Below are positions 55,791 through 64,000 of a stretch of 64,000 bases of DNA, piece after piece (position 1 is the first letter of the stretch; each line of letters opens with the position of its first letter). Source of the stretch: an uncultured Oscillospiraceae bacterium (GTDB lineage Bacteria > Bacillota > Clostridia > Oscillospirales > Oscillospiraceae); assembly GCA_910587785.1 (NCBI GenBank), contig CAJUOA010000006.1, positions 1 through 64,000 on the forward strand, in the 5' to 3' direction. The translations under genes were made by a program, and so were the position numbers. The notes beneath the pieces were generated by a model. The model was given only the letters and a program-made list of their open reading frames with translations, was not told where the DNA came from and did not search any database.

Positions 55791-57086
55791 TTAAAAGCGC
55801 CCCAGTGCGGCGTCCAGAATGGCGTCGCGGCCCTGCTCCAGGGCGGGGAGATCGGGCTCCAGAAGGATGTCGGGCTGAATGCCGGTTCCGGTGAACTCCG
55901 TGCCGTCCAGGAGGCGGCAGCCCACGGAGCAGATGCGGGCGCGTCCGCCGCAGGTGAGGCGTACGAGAAACGGCGTGCCGGTGGTGCCGCAGGTGGGGGC
56001 GCCGAGGAGCGCGGCGCGGCGGTTGGTGCGGAACATGGCGGTGAAGTCCTCGGCGGCGGAGATGGTGTTGCGGCTGGTGAGGAGGACGCAGGGGCCGTCG
56101 AAGAGGGCGCGGTGGCCGGGAGCGCCGAAGGTGTCGGTATACTCCCGGTAGTATGTTCCGGCGTTGATTTTTTGGGCTTGACCGGCTTCCTCACGGTCGC
56201 AGAGGCCGTCTGCGATGAGCTGAGTGATGCGCGCCTCGCTCATGCGGGCGAACTGGGTGGCGGAGGCGGCTTCTACGCCCACCAGCAGGCGGGTGCGCTT
56301 TTGGCAGGCGTGGAATTGGCCGGAGAGGAAGAGCTCCGCGATGTCCGCGCCGTATTTGGTCATGCCGCCGATATTCTCCCGCAGGTCCAGGATGACGCCG
56401 GAGGGGGAGGTTTTCAGGGCTTCGCGGACCTCTGCCGCCGCGCCGCCTGTCTGGAAATCGTCCAGGCGGACGTAGAGGATGTTACCCTCGTAGAGGCGGA
56501 TGTCCAGTTTTTCGGAGGCAACGGGGCGGAAGGGGCGGGAGGCGGAGGGAGACGGGAGCTCCGTCAAAGGCGGTCTAGCCGGGGTCAGGTCAAAGGGATA
56601 GGGGCCTTTGGAGGTTGCGAGGATGTTTCCGGCGGGGTTCAGGAACAGGGGGAGCAGGGTCTCCAGGCGGCTGGGGTAGGCGTAGGGGCCGACATGGTAG
56701 CAGTAGCGGAAGACCTCGTTTAGGAGGGCCTCCAGGGGCTGATCGTTGACGGCCTCCACTCGGGCGAGGAGGAAGGGCTCGCCGCCGGAGGCGATCTTGC
56801 GGATATAGTAGCTTCCCCCGGCGTAGAAGAGGGAGAAGGGGAGGAAGCCGGTCTGTTCCAGGAGGGAGGCGGGGAGAGAGTAGTCGGTGTGGCCGTCGCC
56901 GAGGAGGCTCAGGAATTCGGCAAGGAGGAGGTGGAAGGTTTTGGCGTCCCCGGCGGAGAGGACTTTGGGTAGATAGTCGCGGTATGCGGCGTCCCAGTCC
57001 AGGGGGCGGCGGTCGAAATAGGGGAAGATGGCGACGGCGTGTTTCCAGAGGAGGGAGAGGTCGTAGATTCGGCCGGTGGTGGTCAT
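55791..57086 (-). CDS. S41-family peptidase-like protein
   Basis: 431 residues. N-terminal region (YDLSLLWKHAVAIFPYFDRRPLDWDAAYRDYLPKVL, FHLLLAEFLSLLGDGHTDY) is typical of tail-specific protease-like S41 proteins; the catalytic domain has GNILYVRLDDFQTGG, VILDLRENIGGMTKYGADIAELF, and SRNTISAAEDFTAMF with the expected nucleophilic serine, then GAPTCGTTGTP. No signal peptide is visible, which is unusual for a C-terminal processing protease. The start ATG at 57086 follows GGAGG. Substrate unknown. Confidence 0.84.
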   Translation of the reverse strand: MTTTGRIYDLSLLWKHAVAIFPYFDRRPLDWDAAYRDYLPKVLSAGDAKTFHLLLAEFLSLLGDGHTDYSLPASLLEQTGFLPFSLFYAGGSYYIRKIASGGEPFLLARVEAVNDQPLEALLNEVFRYCYHVGPYAYPSRLETLLPLFLNPAGNILATSKGPYPFDLTPARPPLTELPSPSASRPFRPVASEKLDIRLYEGNILYVRLDDFQTGGAAAEVREALKTSPSGVILDLRENIGGMTKYGADIAELFLSGQFHACQKRTRLLVGVEAASATQFARMSEARITQLIADGLCDREEAGQAQKINAGTYYREYTDTFGAPGHRALFDGPCVLLTSRNTISAAEDFTAMFRTNRRAALLGAPTCGTTGTPFLVRLTCGGRARICSVGCRLLDGTEFTGTGIQPDILLEPDLPALEQGRDAILDAALGRF

Positions 57087-57261
57087 AGGCGGGGCCTCCG
57101 TTCGATGAGATGGGGTCAGTATAGCCGGATAGGAGGAAAAATACAAGGCTTGTAATTTGTGGGGATTTCTGGTATAATCAAAACAGTTGGAAGAGGGGCT
57201 GCTGGAAGGGTGGCCTTTTTTGTTTTTCAGACGATGGATGATAGCGCGGTGGTCAGCGGAA

Positions 57262-57310
57262 GATTGCGGGCGCACAATGCGCGCCCCTACGGAAGTGGCG
57301 CGCCGTATCG
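57262..57310. repeat. GC-rich intergenic repeat (REP-like)
   Basis: ATTGCGGGCGCACAATGCGC followed by CCCTACGGAAGTGGCGCGCC, two interleaved GCGC palindromes. This 'GGCGCACAATGCGCGCC' pattern is typical of dispersed repeats in Oscillospiraceae genomes. The surrounding gap 57087-57510 shows no credible gene. Confidence 0.45.
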
Positions 57311-57510
57311 CAGGCAGTATCGCCCGCACCGCGCCGGTGGCCCGGTAGTGTCGAAGAGAAGCGTGCTTTAGGAGGCGAACCCAACGATAGGCACCGAAGG
57401 GCCAGGGAGAGGTTCCAGCGATTCGAGCGGCATCGGCCCAGGGAAGTGATTGGGAAAAGGGGACAGACAGGTCGTAGCGCAAATCAAAACCCCCGTAATG
57501 AAGGAGAATT

Positions 57511-57542
57511 CTCAAGGAACGTAGTTTCTTGAGCGGTTTTTT
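57511..57542 (+). terminator. Plus-strand intrinsic terminator
   Basis: CTCAAGGAAC and GTTTCTTGAG (one wobble) around GTA, followed by CGGTTTTTTG. No annotated plus-strand gene feeds it; it may stop readthrough or an unannotated RNA from the gap. Confidence 0.65.
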
Positions 57543-57543
57543 G

Positions 57544-57571
57544 GTTACTTTTTGTCCGAACAAAAAGTAAC
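57544..57571. repeat. Inverted repeat GTTACTTTTTGT
   Basis: Perfect 12-base arms GTTACTTTTTGT / ACAAAAAGTAAC with a 4-base loop, adjacent to the terminator at 57572-57601. A symmetric, possibly dispersed element. Confidence 0.55.
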
Positions 57572-57601
57572 GGGACCTGAGGGCAGAAGCCCTCAGGTCC
57601 C
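57572..57601 (-). terminator. Terminator of the dual muramidase gene
   Basis: GGGACCTGAGGG and CCCTCAGGTCCC form a 12-base-pair stem with a 6-base loop, followed on the minus strand by GTTACTTTTTG; it starts 10 bases after the gene's stop codon. Confidence 0.82.
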
Positions 57602-57610
57602 ATCTATTTT

Positions 57611-59692
57611 CTAGTAGGGAAGAAACGCGATATTCATGTCCACCTTCCCGGGGATGCCGGGGACAGAGCCTTTATCGGAGTACTGCCAGATGCGGTAATT
57701 GTAGTACATCGAGGGCATAGAGGCGTACTGAGCAAACCAGACATCGTAGGCGGTCAGGCGGTCGAGCTGGTAGTGGAGGTACCCCACGGGGAGGTTGTAG
57801 TAGACCATGGGGGTGTAGCCCGCCATTCGGACGCTCTCACAGAAGGTAATGGCGCAGTCGGTGAGAGTGGTGTTGTCCAGGCCCTTGGTCCGGGCGCCGT
57901 CGGCGCTGATGACCTCCCAGTCGTAGACCAGGGGGTAGTCCAAAGCCTGCCCCGCCAGGGCCTGGAGGACGAACTGAGCCTCCTGAGCGGCCTCGGCGGT
58001 GTTGATGGCCTGGGAGAAGAAGTAGGCCCCGACTTTCAGCCCTGCGGCCTTGGCCCCGGCGAGGTTCTTCTGGAAGCAGCTGTCCAGGTTCAGGGTGCCC
58101 TCGGTGCCGTAGCCCCGGTAGCCCACCCGGATCATGACGAACTCGATGCCCGAGGCGGCGACCTTGGCCCAGTCGATCTCCTCGCCCTGGTAGGAGGACA
58201 CGTCCACGCCCAGGGCGGTGGAGTAGGCGGGATCGTTGTAGTACATGGTGCTGCCGTCCAGGACGAAGAGGTCCTTGTTGTAGGGGGCGGCGGGCACGCT
58301 GCGCAGCAGGGGCAGGAACTGGTCCCTGTACTGGATGAACCCGGCCTGTCCGGGGTCCACGGCTTCCACGTAGTCCCAATTGCGGATGCGGGAGACGATG
58401 GCGCACATCTCCGAGCGGATGATGCTGTTGTCCGGATAGAAGAAGCGCAGGCCCTCGGAGACGGTGCCGTTGAGGATGCCCTCCTCATAGAGGGTCAGGG
58501 CATAGCCGTTGTCCACGTCCACGAAGGGGGACGCCCCGCTCCGAGGGGTGAGGCCCATGGCGGCGCAGGCAATCTTGGCGATGAGGCCGCGGCTGATGGG
58601 GCCGTCCAGATCCGGGACCTCCCAAGCCTCCACGCACCCCAGGCTCTCGGCCAGGATCAGGTAGCCGGAGGCCCAGTGGCCGCCGGCGCTGTTGCCGGGG
58701 TCGGTCTTCCCGGCGGCGAGGAGGATGAGCTTCAATGCCTCCCCTGCGCTGAGGGTCCGGTCCGCCCGGAAGGTGCCGTCCGGGTAGCCGCCCACCACGT
58801 CGTAGGCGCTCAGCTCCCGGACGTAGGAGAAGTACCAGTCCTCCTCAGTCACGTCGCTGTAGGGGTTGACCCAGCCGCTCAGGTCGATCTCCGGTTTCTG
58901 GGGAATGGACGGGGCCTCGGTGCTGGTGCCGTCGCCCCAGCGGGCGGTGGCCTCCAGGGGGGCGGAGGCGGTCTCCTGGCCGGTCAGCTGGTATCCCTCG
59001 GCGGTGTACCACCCGGCGAAGGTCTGCCCGGCGAGGACGGGCGCCGGGAGCTCCCCGTAGGCCCAGCCGGTGGGGTAGAACACGGTGCGGTTCTCCATAC
59101 TGCCGCCGTTGGGGTCGAAGTGGATGTATGTATAGGCCGAGGGCCCGTCGTTCTGGTACTGCCCGTAGAGGAAGAGGTACGCGCAGCGGAGCCGCCGGGT
59201 GACCAGATTGGTGCGCACGGTGGTGCCCTGGTGACACCAGGTGGCGATGGCGTTGACCACCTGGGCCTCCGTGTACTGCCCGACGCCGCTGATGAGGTAG
59301 GAGCAGAAGCGGTAAGTGGGGTTCATCCACTGGGTGCCCAGGTTGTAGGCCATGTCCACCATGGCGTCGAACTGGTACTGGGTGACGGCGATGCCGTAAG
59401 TCAAGAGCAGGTTGTTGACCAGGTCCTCGGCCACCTTCACGCACTCCCGCATGAGGCGTTCCGCTTCGTCCTGGGAGATGCCGTTGGGGTAGTCCCCCTT
59501 CTCGCAGAGGGTGCCGTAGCCGATATACCACTTCCCGTTGTCCTCGTAGGGGGTGGCGCGGTAGTCCTCAAACTCCTTAATAAAGGCGATGCCCTCCTCG
59601 CTGGTGGTGAAGGTCTCCACCGCGTAGGCCGCTGATGGCAGGACCGCCAGGAGCAGTGCGATGCAAAGGCTCAGGCACAGGAACTTTTTCAT
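57611..59692 (-). CDS. Secreted dual muramidase: GH24 lysozyme, SLH domains, GH25 lysozyme
   Basis: 693 residues. Signal peptide (residues 1-25: KKFLCLSLCIALLLAVLPSA, cut near AYA). Residues ~28-190 GH24 phage-type lysozyme (EGIAFIKEFEDYRATPYED, YIGYGTLCEKG). Residues ~205-260 a Listeria-Bacteroides-type repeat (IHFDPNGGSMENRTVFYPTG, GYWYTAEG-like). Residues ~285-470 two to three SLH repeats (PYSDVTEEDWYFSYVRELSAY, GYPDGTFRADRTLS). Residues ~500-693 GH25 lysozyme (LGVDVSSYQGEEIDWAKVAA, DYPLVYDWEV with catalytic acids). Two muramidases of different families flanking wall-binding repeats is unusual; it may be a cell-wall remodelling enzyme or a domesticated phage lysin. The start ATG at 59692 gives the signal peptide. 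Confidence 0.88.
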   Translation of the reverse strand: MKKFLCLSLCIALLLAVLPSAAYAVETFTTSEEGIAFIKEFEDYRATPYEDNGKWYIGYGTLCEKGDYPNGISQDEAERLMRECVKVAEDLVNNLLLTYGIAVTQYQFDAMVDMAYNLGTQWMNPTYRFCSYLISGVGQYTEAQVVNAIATWCHQGTTVRTNLVTRRLRCAYLFLYGQYQNDGPSAYTYIHFDPNGGSMENRTVFYPTGWAYGELPAPVLAGQTFAGWYTAEGYQLTGQETASAPLEATARWGDGTSTEAPSIPQKPEIDLSGWVNPYSDVTEEDWYFSYVRELSAYDVVGGYPDGTFRADRTLSAGEALKLILLAAGKTDPGNSAGGHWASGYLILAESLGCVEAWEVPDLDGPISRGLIAKIACAAMGLTPRSGASPFVDVDNGYALTLYEEGILNGTVSEGLRFFYPDNSIIRSEMCAIVSRIRNWDYVEAVDPGQAGFIQYRDQFLPLLRSVPAAPYNKDLFVLDGSTMYYNDPAYSTALGVDVSSYQGEEIDWAKVAASGIEFVMIRVGYRGYGTEGTLNLDSCFQKNLAGAKAAGLKVGAYFFSQAINTAEAAQEAQFVLQALAGQALDYPLVYDWEVISADGARTKGLDNTTLTDCAITFCESVRMAGYTPMVYYNLPVGYLHYQLDRLTAYDVWFAQYASMPSMYYNYRIWQYSDKGSVPGIPGKVDMNIAFLPY

Positions 59693-59825
59693 GGGGATGC
59701 TCTCACTTTCTCTTCCGTATGGGGCCCTCCGGGCAGAGCCCGGGGCGTTTCGACAAACTTTGCACCTCACTATACCACAATCATGGCGGAAATGGAAGAG
59801 AAATTATCTTGATTTAATGCAATTG

Positions 59826-61220
59826 TTAAATTTCCCCCTCCGGCGGGGCCTCCAGCTCCTTCATGGCGGGCCGGAAGACGAACCAGAAGGTGATGGCCGC
59901 GGCGGTGACGGAGATGAAGTCGCTGACTGGCTCGGCGAGAAAGACGGCGAAGACCTTGTTCTCAAAGAAGTGGGGCAGGATGAAGATCAGGGGGATCAGC
60001 AGGATCACCTTCCGCAGGCAGGCGATGAAGAGGGCCGCCTTGGCCTTGCCGATGGCGGTGAAGGTCTGCTGCACGGCCATTTGGATGCCGAAGAGGCCCA
60101 CCACCGCCGTGTAGACCCGCAGGGTCCAGACAGCGGTCTCCAGAAGCTCCGGGTCGCTGTTGAAGATGCGGATGAACACCTGGGGGAACAGCTGCACCAG
60201 CGCCCAGAAGGTCAGCATCACCGTCATGCTCACCCCCAGCAGGGCCTTGAAGGCCGCGCGGACCCGGTCCGGGTTTCGGGCCCCGTAGTTGTAGCTGATG
60301 ATGGGCTGTGCCCCTTGGCCCAGACCCTGGGTGGGGATCCAGACAATCTGCATCACTGTGCTCGCCACCGTCATGGCGCCCACCGCCAAGTCCCCGCCGT
60401 AGCGCTGGAGGGAGGAGTTGAAGGAGATGTTCAGAAGGGCCTCGGTGGCCTGCATAATAAAGGGCGCGAGACCCAGGGCAAGCACCGGAAGCATGATCTC
60501 CAGCTTGGGGCGCAGATACCGGCGCTGGAGGCGGAGCCTGGTGGTCTTTCCCGTCAGGAACCACAGCACCCACAGTCCGGAGACGGCCTGGGAGATCACC
60601 GTGGCCAGGGCCGCGCCCTGGACGCCCAGCCCTAACACGTAGATGAAGATGGGGTCCAGGATGATGTTGCAGATGGCCCCGATGAGCACCGTGCGCATAC
60701 TGAACGACGTGAACCCCTGGGTGGTGACGAAGAGGTTCATTCCCACGGCCATCATCACAAAGAAGGACCCGCTGGAGTAGATGCGCATATAGGGCAGGGC
60801 ATAGATGATGGTCTCCTCACTGCACCCGAAGATCCACAGCAGCGGTTCCCCCCAGAGCCAGAACGCGGCGGTCAGCACCACAGCCGCCGCCACCAGGGTC
60901 GTGAAACAGCTCCCCATGATCTCCTGGGCCCGTTCGTTGTTCCCCTCGCCCATGGCGATTGCGGCCCTGGGCGCGCCGCCCTGGGCGATGAGCATCGTGA
61001 ACGCGGTGATGAGCGTCACGATGGGCAGGCACAGGCCCACCCCCGTCAGCGCCACCCGCCCCACCTCCGGCATATGGCCGATGTAGATGCGGTCCACCAC
61101 ATTGTAGAGCAGGTTCACCAGCTGTGCCACCACCATCGGCGCAGCCAGCTTCAGCAGAAGCCTCCCAACCGGAGCCGTCCCCAGCTGGTTGGAGATGTTG
61201 TTTTGTGATTGATTGCTCAT
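59826..61220 (-). CDS. MATE-family multidrug/Na+ efflux transporter
   Basis: 464 residues with about 12 hydrophobic segments in two related halves. The opening LGTAPVGRLLLKLAAPMVVAQLVNLLYNVVDRIYIGHM is the MATE signature, and the second half repeats it (PFIMQATEALLNISFNSSLQRYGG). Exports cationic drugs or metabolites using a Na+ or proton gradient; the substrate cannot be predicted. The start ATG at 61220 has AAGGAG upstream. It lies downstream of rpiB, separated by a hairpin-rich repeat. Confidence 0.94.
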   Translation of the reverse strand: MSNQSQNNISNQLGTAPVGRLLLKLAAPMVVAQLVNLLYNVVDRIYIGHMPEVGRVALTGVGLCLPIVTLITAFTMLIAQGGAPRAAIAMGEGNNERAQEIMGSCFTTLVAAAVVLTAAFWLWGEPLLWIFGCSEETIIYALPYMRIYSSGSFFVMMAVGMNLFVTTQGFTSFSMRTVLIGAICNIILDPIFIYVLGLGVQGAALATVISQAVSGLWVLWFLTGKTTRLRLQRRYLRPKLEIMLPVLALGLAPFIMQATEALLNISFNSSLQRYGGDLAVGAMTVASTVMQIVWIPTQGLGQGAQPIISYNYGARNPDRVRAAFKALLGVSMTVMLTFWALVQLFPQVFIRIFNSDPELLETAVWTLRVYTAVVGLFGIQMAVQQTFTAIGKAKAALFIACLRKVILLIPLIFILPHFFENKVFAVFLAEPVSDFISVTAAAITFWFVFRPAMKELEAPPEGEI

Positions 61221-61247
61221 GTGCTTTCTCCTTTTGCGAATCTGAAA

Positions 61248-61356
61248 GGGTTGGGGCGATGCCCCAACCCCTTGCGACGTGTACGAGCGAATGCTGGGCT
61301 TCGCCCAAACCCACCAGGGGCTTTGCCCCTGGACCCCACCACCTTTGAAAAGGTGG
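61248..61356. repeat. Array of four GC-rich hairpins
   Basis: GGGTTGGGGC/GCCCCAACCC (61248-61270), GGGC-TTC-GCCC near 61296-61306, CCAGGGGC/GCCCCTGG (61314-61332) and CCACCTTT/AAAGGTGG (61339-61356). A composite intergenic repeat of the type found throughout Oscillospiraceae genomes; it probably ends or stabilises the rpiB transcript. Confidence 0.65.
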
Positions 61357-61384
61357 ACGAAACTTTTATTTTGCGCTTCGCGCC

Positions 61385-61822
61385 TTACGCTTCGGTGCTC
61401 ATCACCTTATCTACCCTGCGCTGATGCCGCCCGCCCTCGAATTCGTGGGTCAGGAAGGCCGTCACGATCTGCCGCGCTAACAGCGGCCCGGTCACCCCGG
61501 CCCCGATCGCCAGCACATTGGCGTCATTGTGCCGCCGGGTCATCTCCGCGCTCCAGGGGTCCCCGCACAGGGCGCAGCGCACCCCCTTCACCTTGTTGGC
61601 GGTCATGGACACCCCGATTCCCGTGGTGCAGATGACGATGCCCCTCTCGCACTCCCCGGACGCCGCAGCCCGGGCCGCGGGACCGGCGAAGTCGGGGTAG
61701 TCGCAGCTCTCCTTGCCGTGACAGCCGAAGTCCACCACCTCGTGGCCCTGCCCGGTGAGCCACGCCCGCAGGTCCTCTTTCAGATCGAACCCGCCGTGGT
61801 CGGACGCAATGGAAATTTTCAT
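61385..61822 (-). CDS. rpiB: Ribose 5-phosphate isomerase B
   Basis: 145 residues; interconverts ribose 5-phosphate and ribulose 5-phosphate in the pentose phosphate pathway. SDHGGFDLKEDLRAWL binds the phosphate, IVICTTGIGVSMTANK carries the catalytic cysteine (ICTTG) and anion hole, and RRHNDANVLAIGAGVTG the conserved histidine/asparagine. Standard LacA/RpiB length. Ten bases after dnaJ's stop on the same strand, so it may be transcribed with the heat-shock genes. Confidence 0.95.
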   Translation of the reverse strand: MKISIASDHGGFDLKEDLRAWLTGQGHEVVDFGCHGKESCDYPDFAGPAARAAASGECERGIVICTTGIGVSMTANKVKGVRCALCGDPWSAEMTRRHNDANVLAIGAGVTGPLLARQIVTAFLTHEFEGGRHQRRVDKVMSTEA

Positions 61823-61832
61823 AGCCCTCTCC

Positions 61833-62969
61833 TCACTTTTTGAACTTCTTGAAGAAGCTCTTGCGCTCCTCGTAGTTGTTTTCCTTCAGGGTGCTGCTGA
61901 ATTTCTTCAGAGCCTCCTTCTGCTCCCGGTTGAGGTTGCGGGGGGTCTCGATGTAGACGGTGACGAACTGGTCCCCCCTGCCCCGGCCGTTGACGTTGGG
62001 GATGCCCTTGCCCTTGAGGCGGAAGGTGGACCCGGTCTGGGTGCCCTCGGGGATGTCGTATTTCACCTTGCCGTCGATGGTGGGGATCTCCATCTCCCCG
62101 CCCAGCACCGCCTGGGTGAAGGTGATGGGCGCGTTGCAGTAGACGTCCGCGCCGTCCCGCCGGAAGAGCTGGTGGGGCTGGACGGTGATGACGATTTGAA
62201 GGTCCCCGGCGGGACCGCCGTTCTTCCCGGCGCTGCCCTGTCCCCGCAGGGAGATGATCTGCCCGTTGTCGATGCCCGCGGGGATGGTGACCTTGAGGGT
62301 CTTCCGCCTGCGGACCTGGCCGGAGCCGCCGCAGTCCTTGCAGGGGGAGGCGATGATCTTCCCCGTGCCGCCGCACCGGGGGCAGGGGCCCGTGGTGGCG
62401 AAGACGCCCATGGGGGTCTGCCGCCGCTGCTGGACCTGGCCGGACCCGCCGCAGGCCGGGCAGGTCTCCGGGCTGGTGCCCGGCGCCGCGCCGGTGCCCT
62501 TGCAGGTCTCGCACTGCTCCACCCGGTCGATGCTGACCTCCTTCTCACAGCCGAAGGCCGCCTCCTCGAAGGTGATGGTGAGCCTCGTGCGCAGGCTCTC
62601 GCCCCGCTGGGGGCCGCTCCTGGCCCGGCCTCCGCCGCCGAAGCCGCCCCCGAAGAAGCTCCCGAAGATGTCCCCCAGGTCCCCGAAGTCGAAGCTCCCG
62701 TCGAATCCGCCGCCGTAGCCGCCCCCGCCGTAGCTGGGGTCCACCCCGGCAAAGCCGAACTGGTCGTACCGGGCCTTCTTCTCGCTGTCGCTGAGGACCT
62801 CGTAGGCCTCGTTGATCTCCTTGAACCGGGCCTCGGCGTCCTTGTCCCCGGGGTGCAGGTCCGGGTGGTTCTCCTTGGCCATTTTCCGGTAGGCCTTTTT
62901 GATCTCCGCGTCCGTGGCGCCCTTCTGGACCCCCAGGACCTCGTAGTAGTCGCGTTTTTGTTCAGCCAT
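61833..62969 (-). CDS. dnaJ: Chaperone protein DnaJ
   Basis: 378 residues. J domain with the HPD motif (ENHPDLHPGDKDA, residues about 33-36), Gly/Phe-rich linker (YGGGGYGGGFDGSFDFG), zinc domain with four CxxCxGxG repeats (CETCKGTG, CPACGGSG, CPRCGGTG, CKDCGGSG), and C-terminal substrate domains. Stimulates DnaK's ATPase and delivers unfolded clients. Downstream of dnaK on the same strand, in the classical heat-shock operon order. Confidence 0.97.
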   Translation of the reverse strand: MAEQKRDYYEVLGVQKGATDAEIKKAYRKMAKENHPDLHPGDKDAEARFKEINEAYEVLSDSEKKARYDQFGFAGVDPSYGGGGYGGGFDGSFDFGDLGDIFGSFFGGGFGGGGRARSGPQRGESLRTRLTITFEEAAFGCEKEVSIDRVEQCETCKGTGAAPGTSPETCPACGGSGQVQQRRQTPMGVFATTGPCPRCGGTGKIIASPCKDCGGSGQVRRRKTLKVTIPAGIDNGQIISLRGQGSAGKNGGPAGDLQIVITVQPHQLFRRDGADVYCNAPITFTQAVLGGEMEIPTIDGKVKYDIPEGTQTGSTFRLKGKGIPNVNGRGRGDQFVTVYIETPRNLNREQKEALKKFSSTLKENNYEERKSFFKKFKK

Positions 62970-63004
62970 ATGCGCTCACATCCAATCTGCGGAAAACATC
63001 CGGC

Positions 63005-63035
63005 GGTGGGGCGGGGATGCCCTCCCCGTCCCACC
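63005..63035 (-). other. Strong hairpin between dnaK and dnaJ
   Basis: GGTGGGACGGGGA and TCCCCGCCCCACC (minus strand) form a 13-base-pair stem with one wobble and a 5-base loop, in the 83-base gap. No U-tract follows. Probably an mRNA processing or stability element giving unequal dnaK and dnaJ levels. Confidence 0.55.
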
Positions 63036-63052
63036 GGAAGTCCGCTCGGTCA

Positions 63053-64000
<948 letters not shown>

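Noticed and set aside
57773..59635. 620-codon plus-strand frame opposite the dual muramidase
   Set aside because: Val/Gly/His-rich shadow of a gene with signal peptide and four recognised domains on the minus strand.

Overview
The window is from a Gram-positive, high-GC member of the Clostridia, most likely Oscillospiraceae (Flavonifractor/Lawsonibacter/Oscillibacter-like). I infer this from the host proteins (PrmA, Mfd, DUF2812/PadR pair, GH24/GH25 muramidase with SLH domains, RpiB, DnaJ/DnaK), the strong GGAGG ribosome sites, and the GC-rich intergenic hairpin repeats. No database search was possible; family names come from motif recognition.

Positions 1 to about 47,430 hold one integrated siphovirus-type prophage, truncated at the left edge of the window. 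Almost every gene is on the minus strand, so it reads right to left. From the right: a restriction-modification cassette (HTH-fused C5 methyltransferase, McrB-like AAA ATPase, LlaJI-type endonuclease, Vsr) and a plus-strand SLOG gene (41-47 kb); a lysogeny region with three XRE regulators, an ImmA/IrrE metalloprotease and an unknown protein (36.8-41 kb); a regulatory stretch with terminators and a candidate structured RNA (36.5-36.8 kb); a sigma-70-like factor and the replication module (DUF2800 nuclease, DUF2815 protein, family A polymerase, nucleoside deoxyribosyltransferase-like protein, AEP/SF3 primase-helicase, VRR-NUC, SNF2 helicase, DUF1492 regulator; 26.7-36.5 kb). An accessory NYN nuclease cassette (24.5-26.6 kb) precedes HNH endonuclease and the small terminase. 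Between the small and large terminase genes lie two orphan methyltransferases and an amidoligase/gamma-glutamylcyclotransferase group (16.7-23.3 kb). Then come the large terminase, two plus-strand moron genes (14.2-14.95 kb), portal, ClpP-like protease, HK97 capsid, connectors, tail genes including a programmed -1 frameshift, tape measure, tail spike, holin and amidase (2-14 kb), and finally an integration module with a large serine recombinase (1-1.9 kb).

Two dispersed sequence families look like prophage-specific control elements: four copies of a TTGCTA...AGAGCGAATATG block just upstream of minus-strand genes, and two copies of a composite motif (CACAGGTAGGCCACAG, nine bases, ATTCGGACGGT), one before the recombinase module and one just after the phage sigma-factor gene.

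From 47,386 onward is host chromosome: two tRNA-Ser genes with promoter and terminator, an ISAs1-family transposase remnant, DUF5714 gene, prmA, a YcxB-like membrane protein, mfd, a DUF2812 membrane protein with its PadR regulator, an S41-type peptidase, a secreted dual muramidase with SLH domains, a MATE transporter, rpiB, dnaJ and the 3' part of dnaK.
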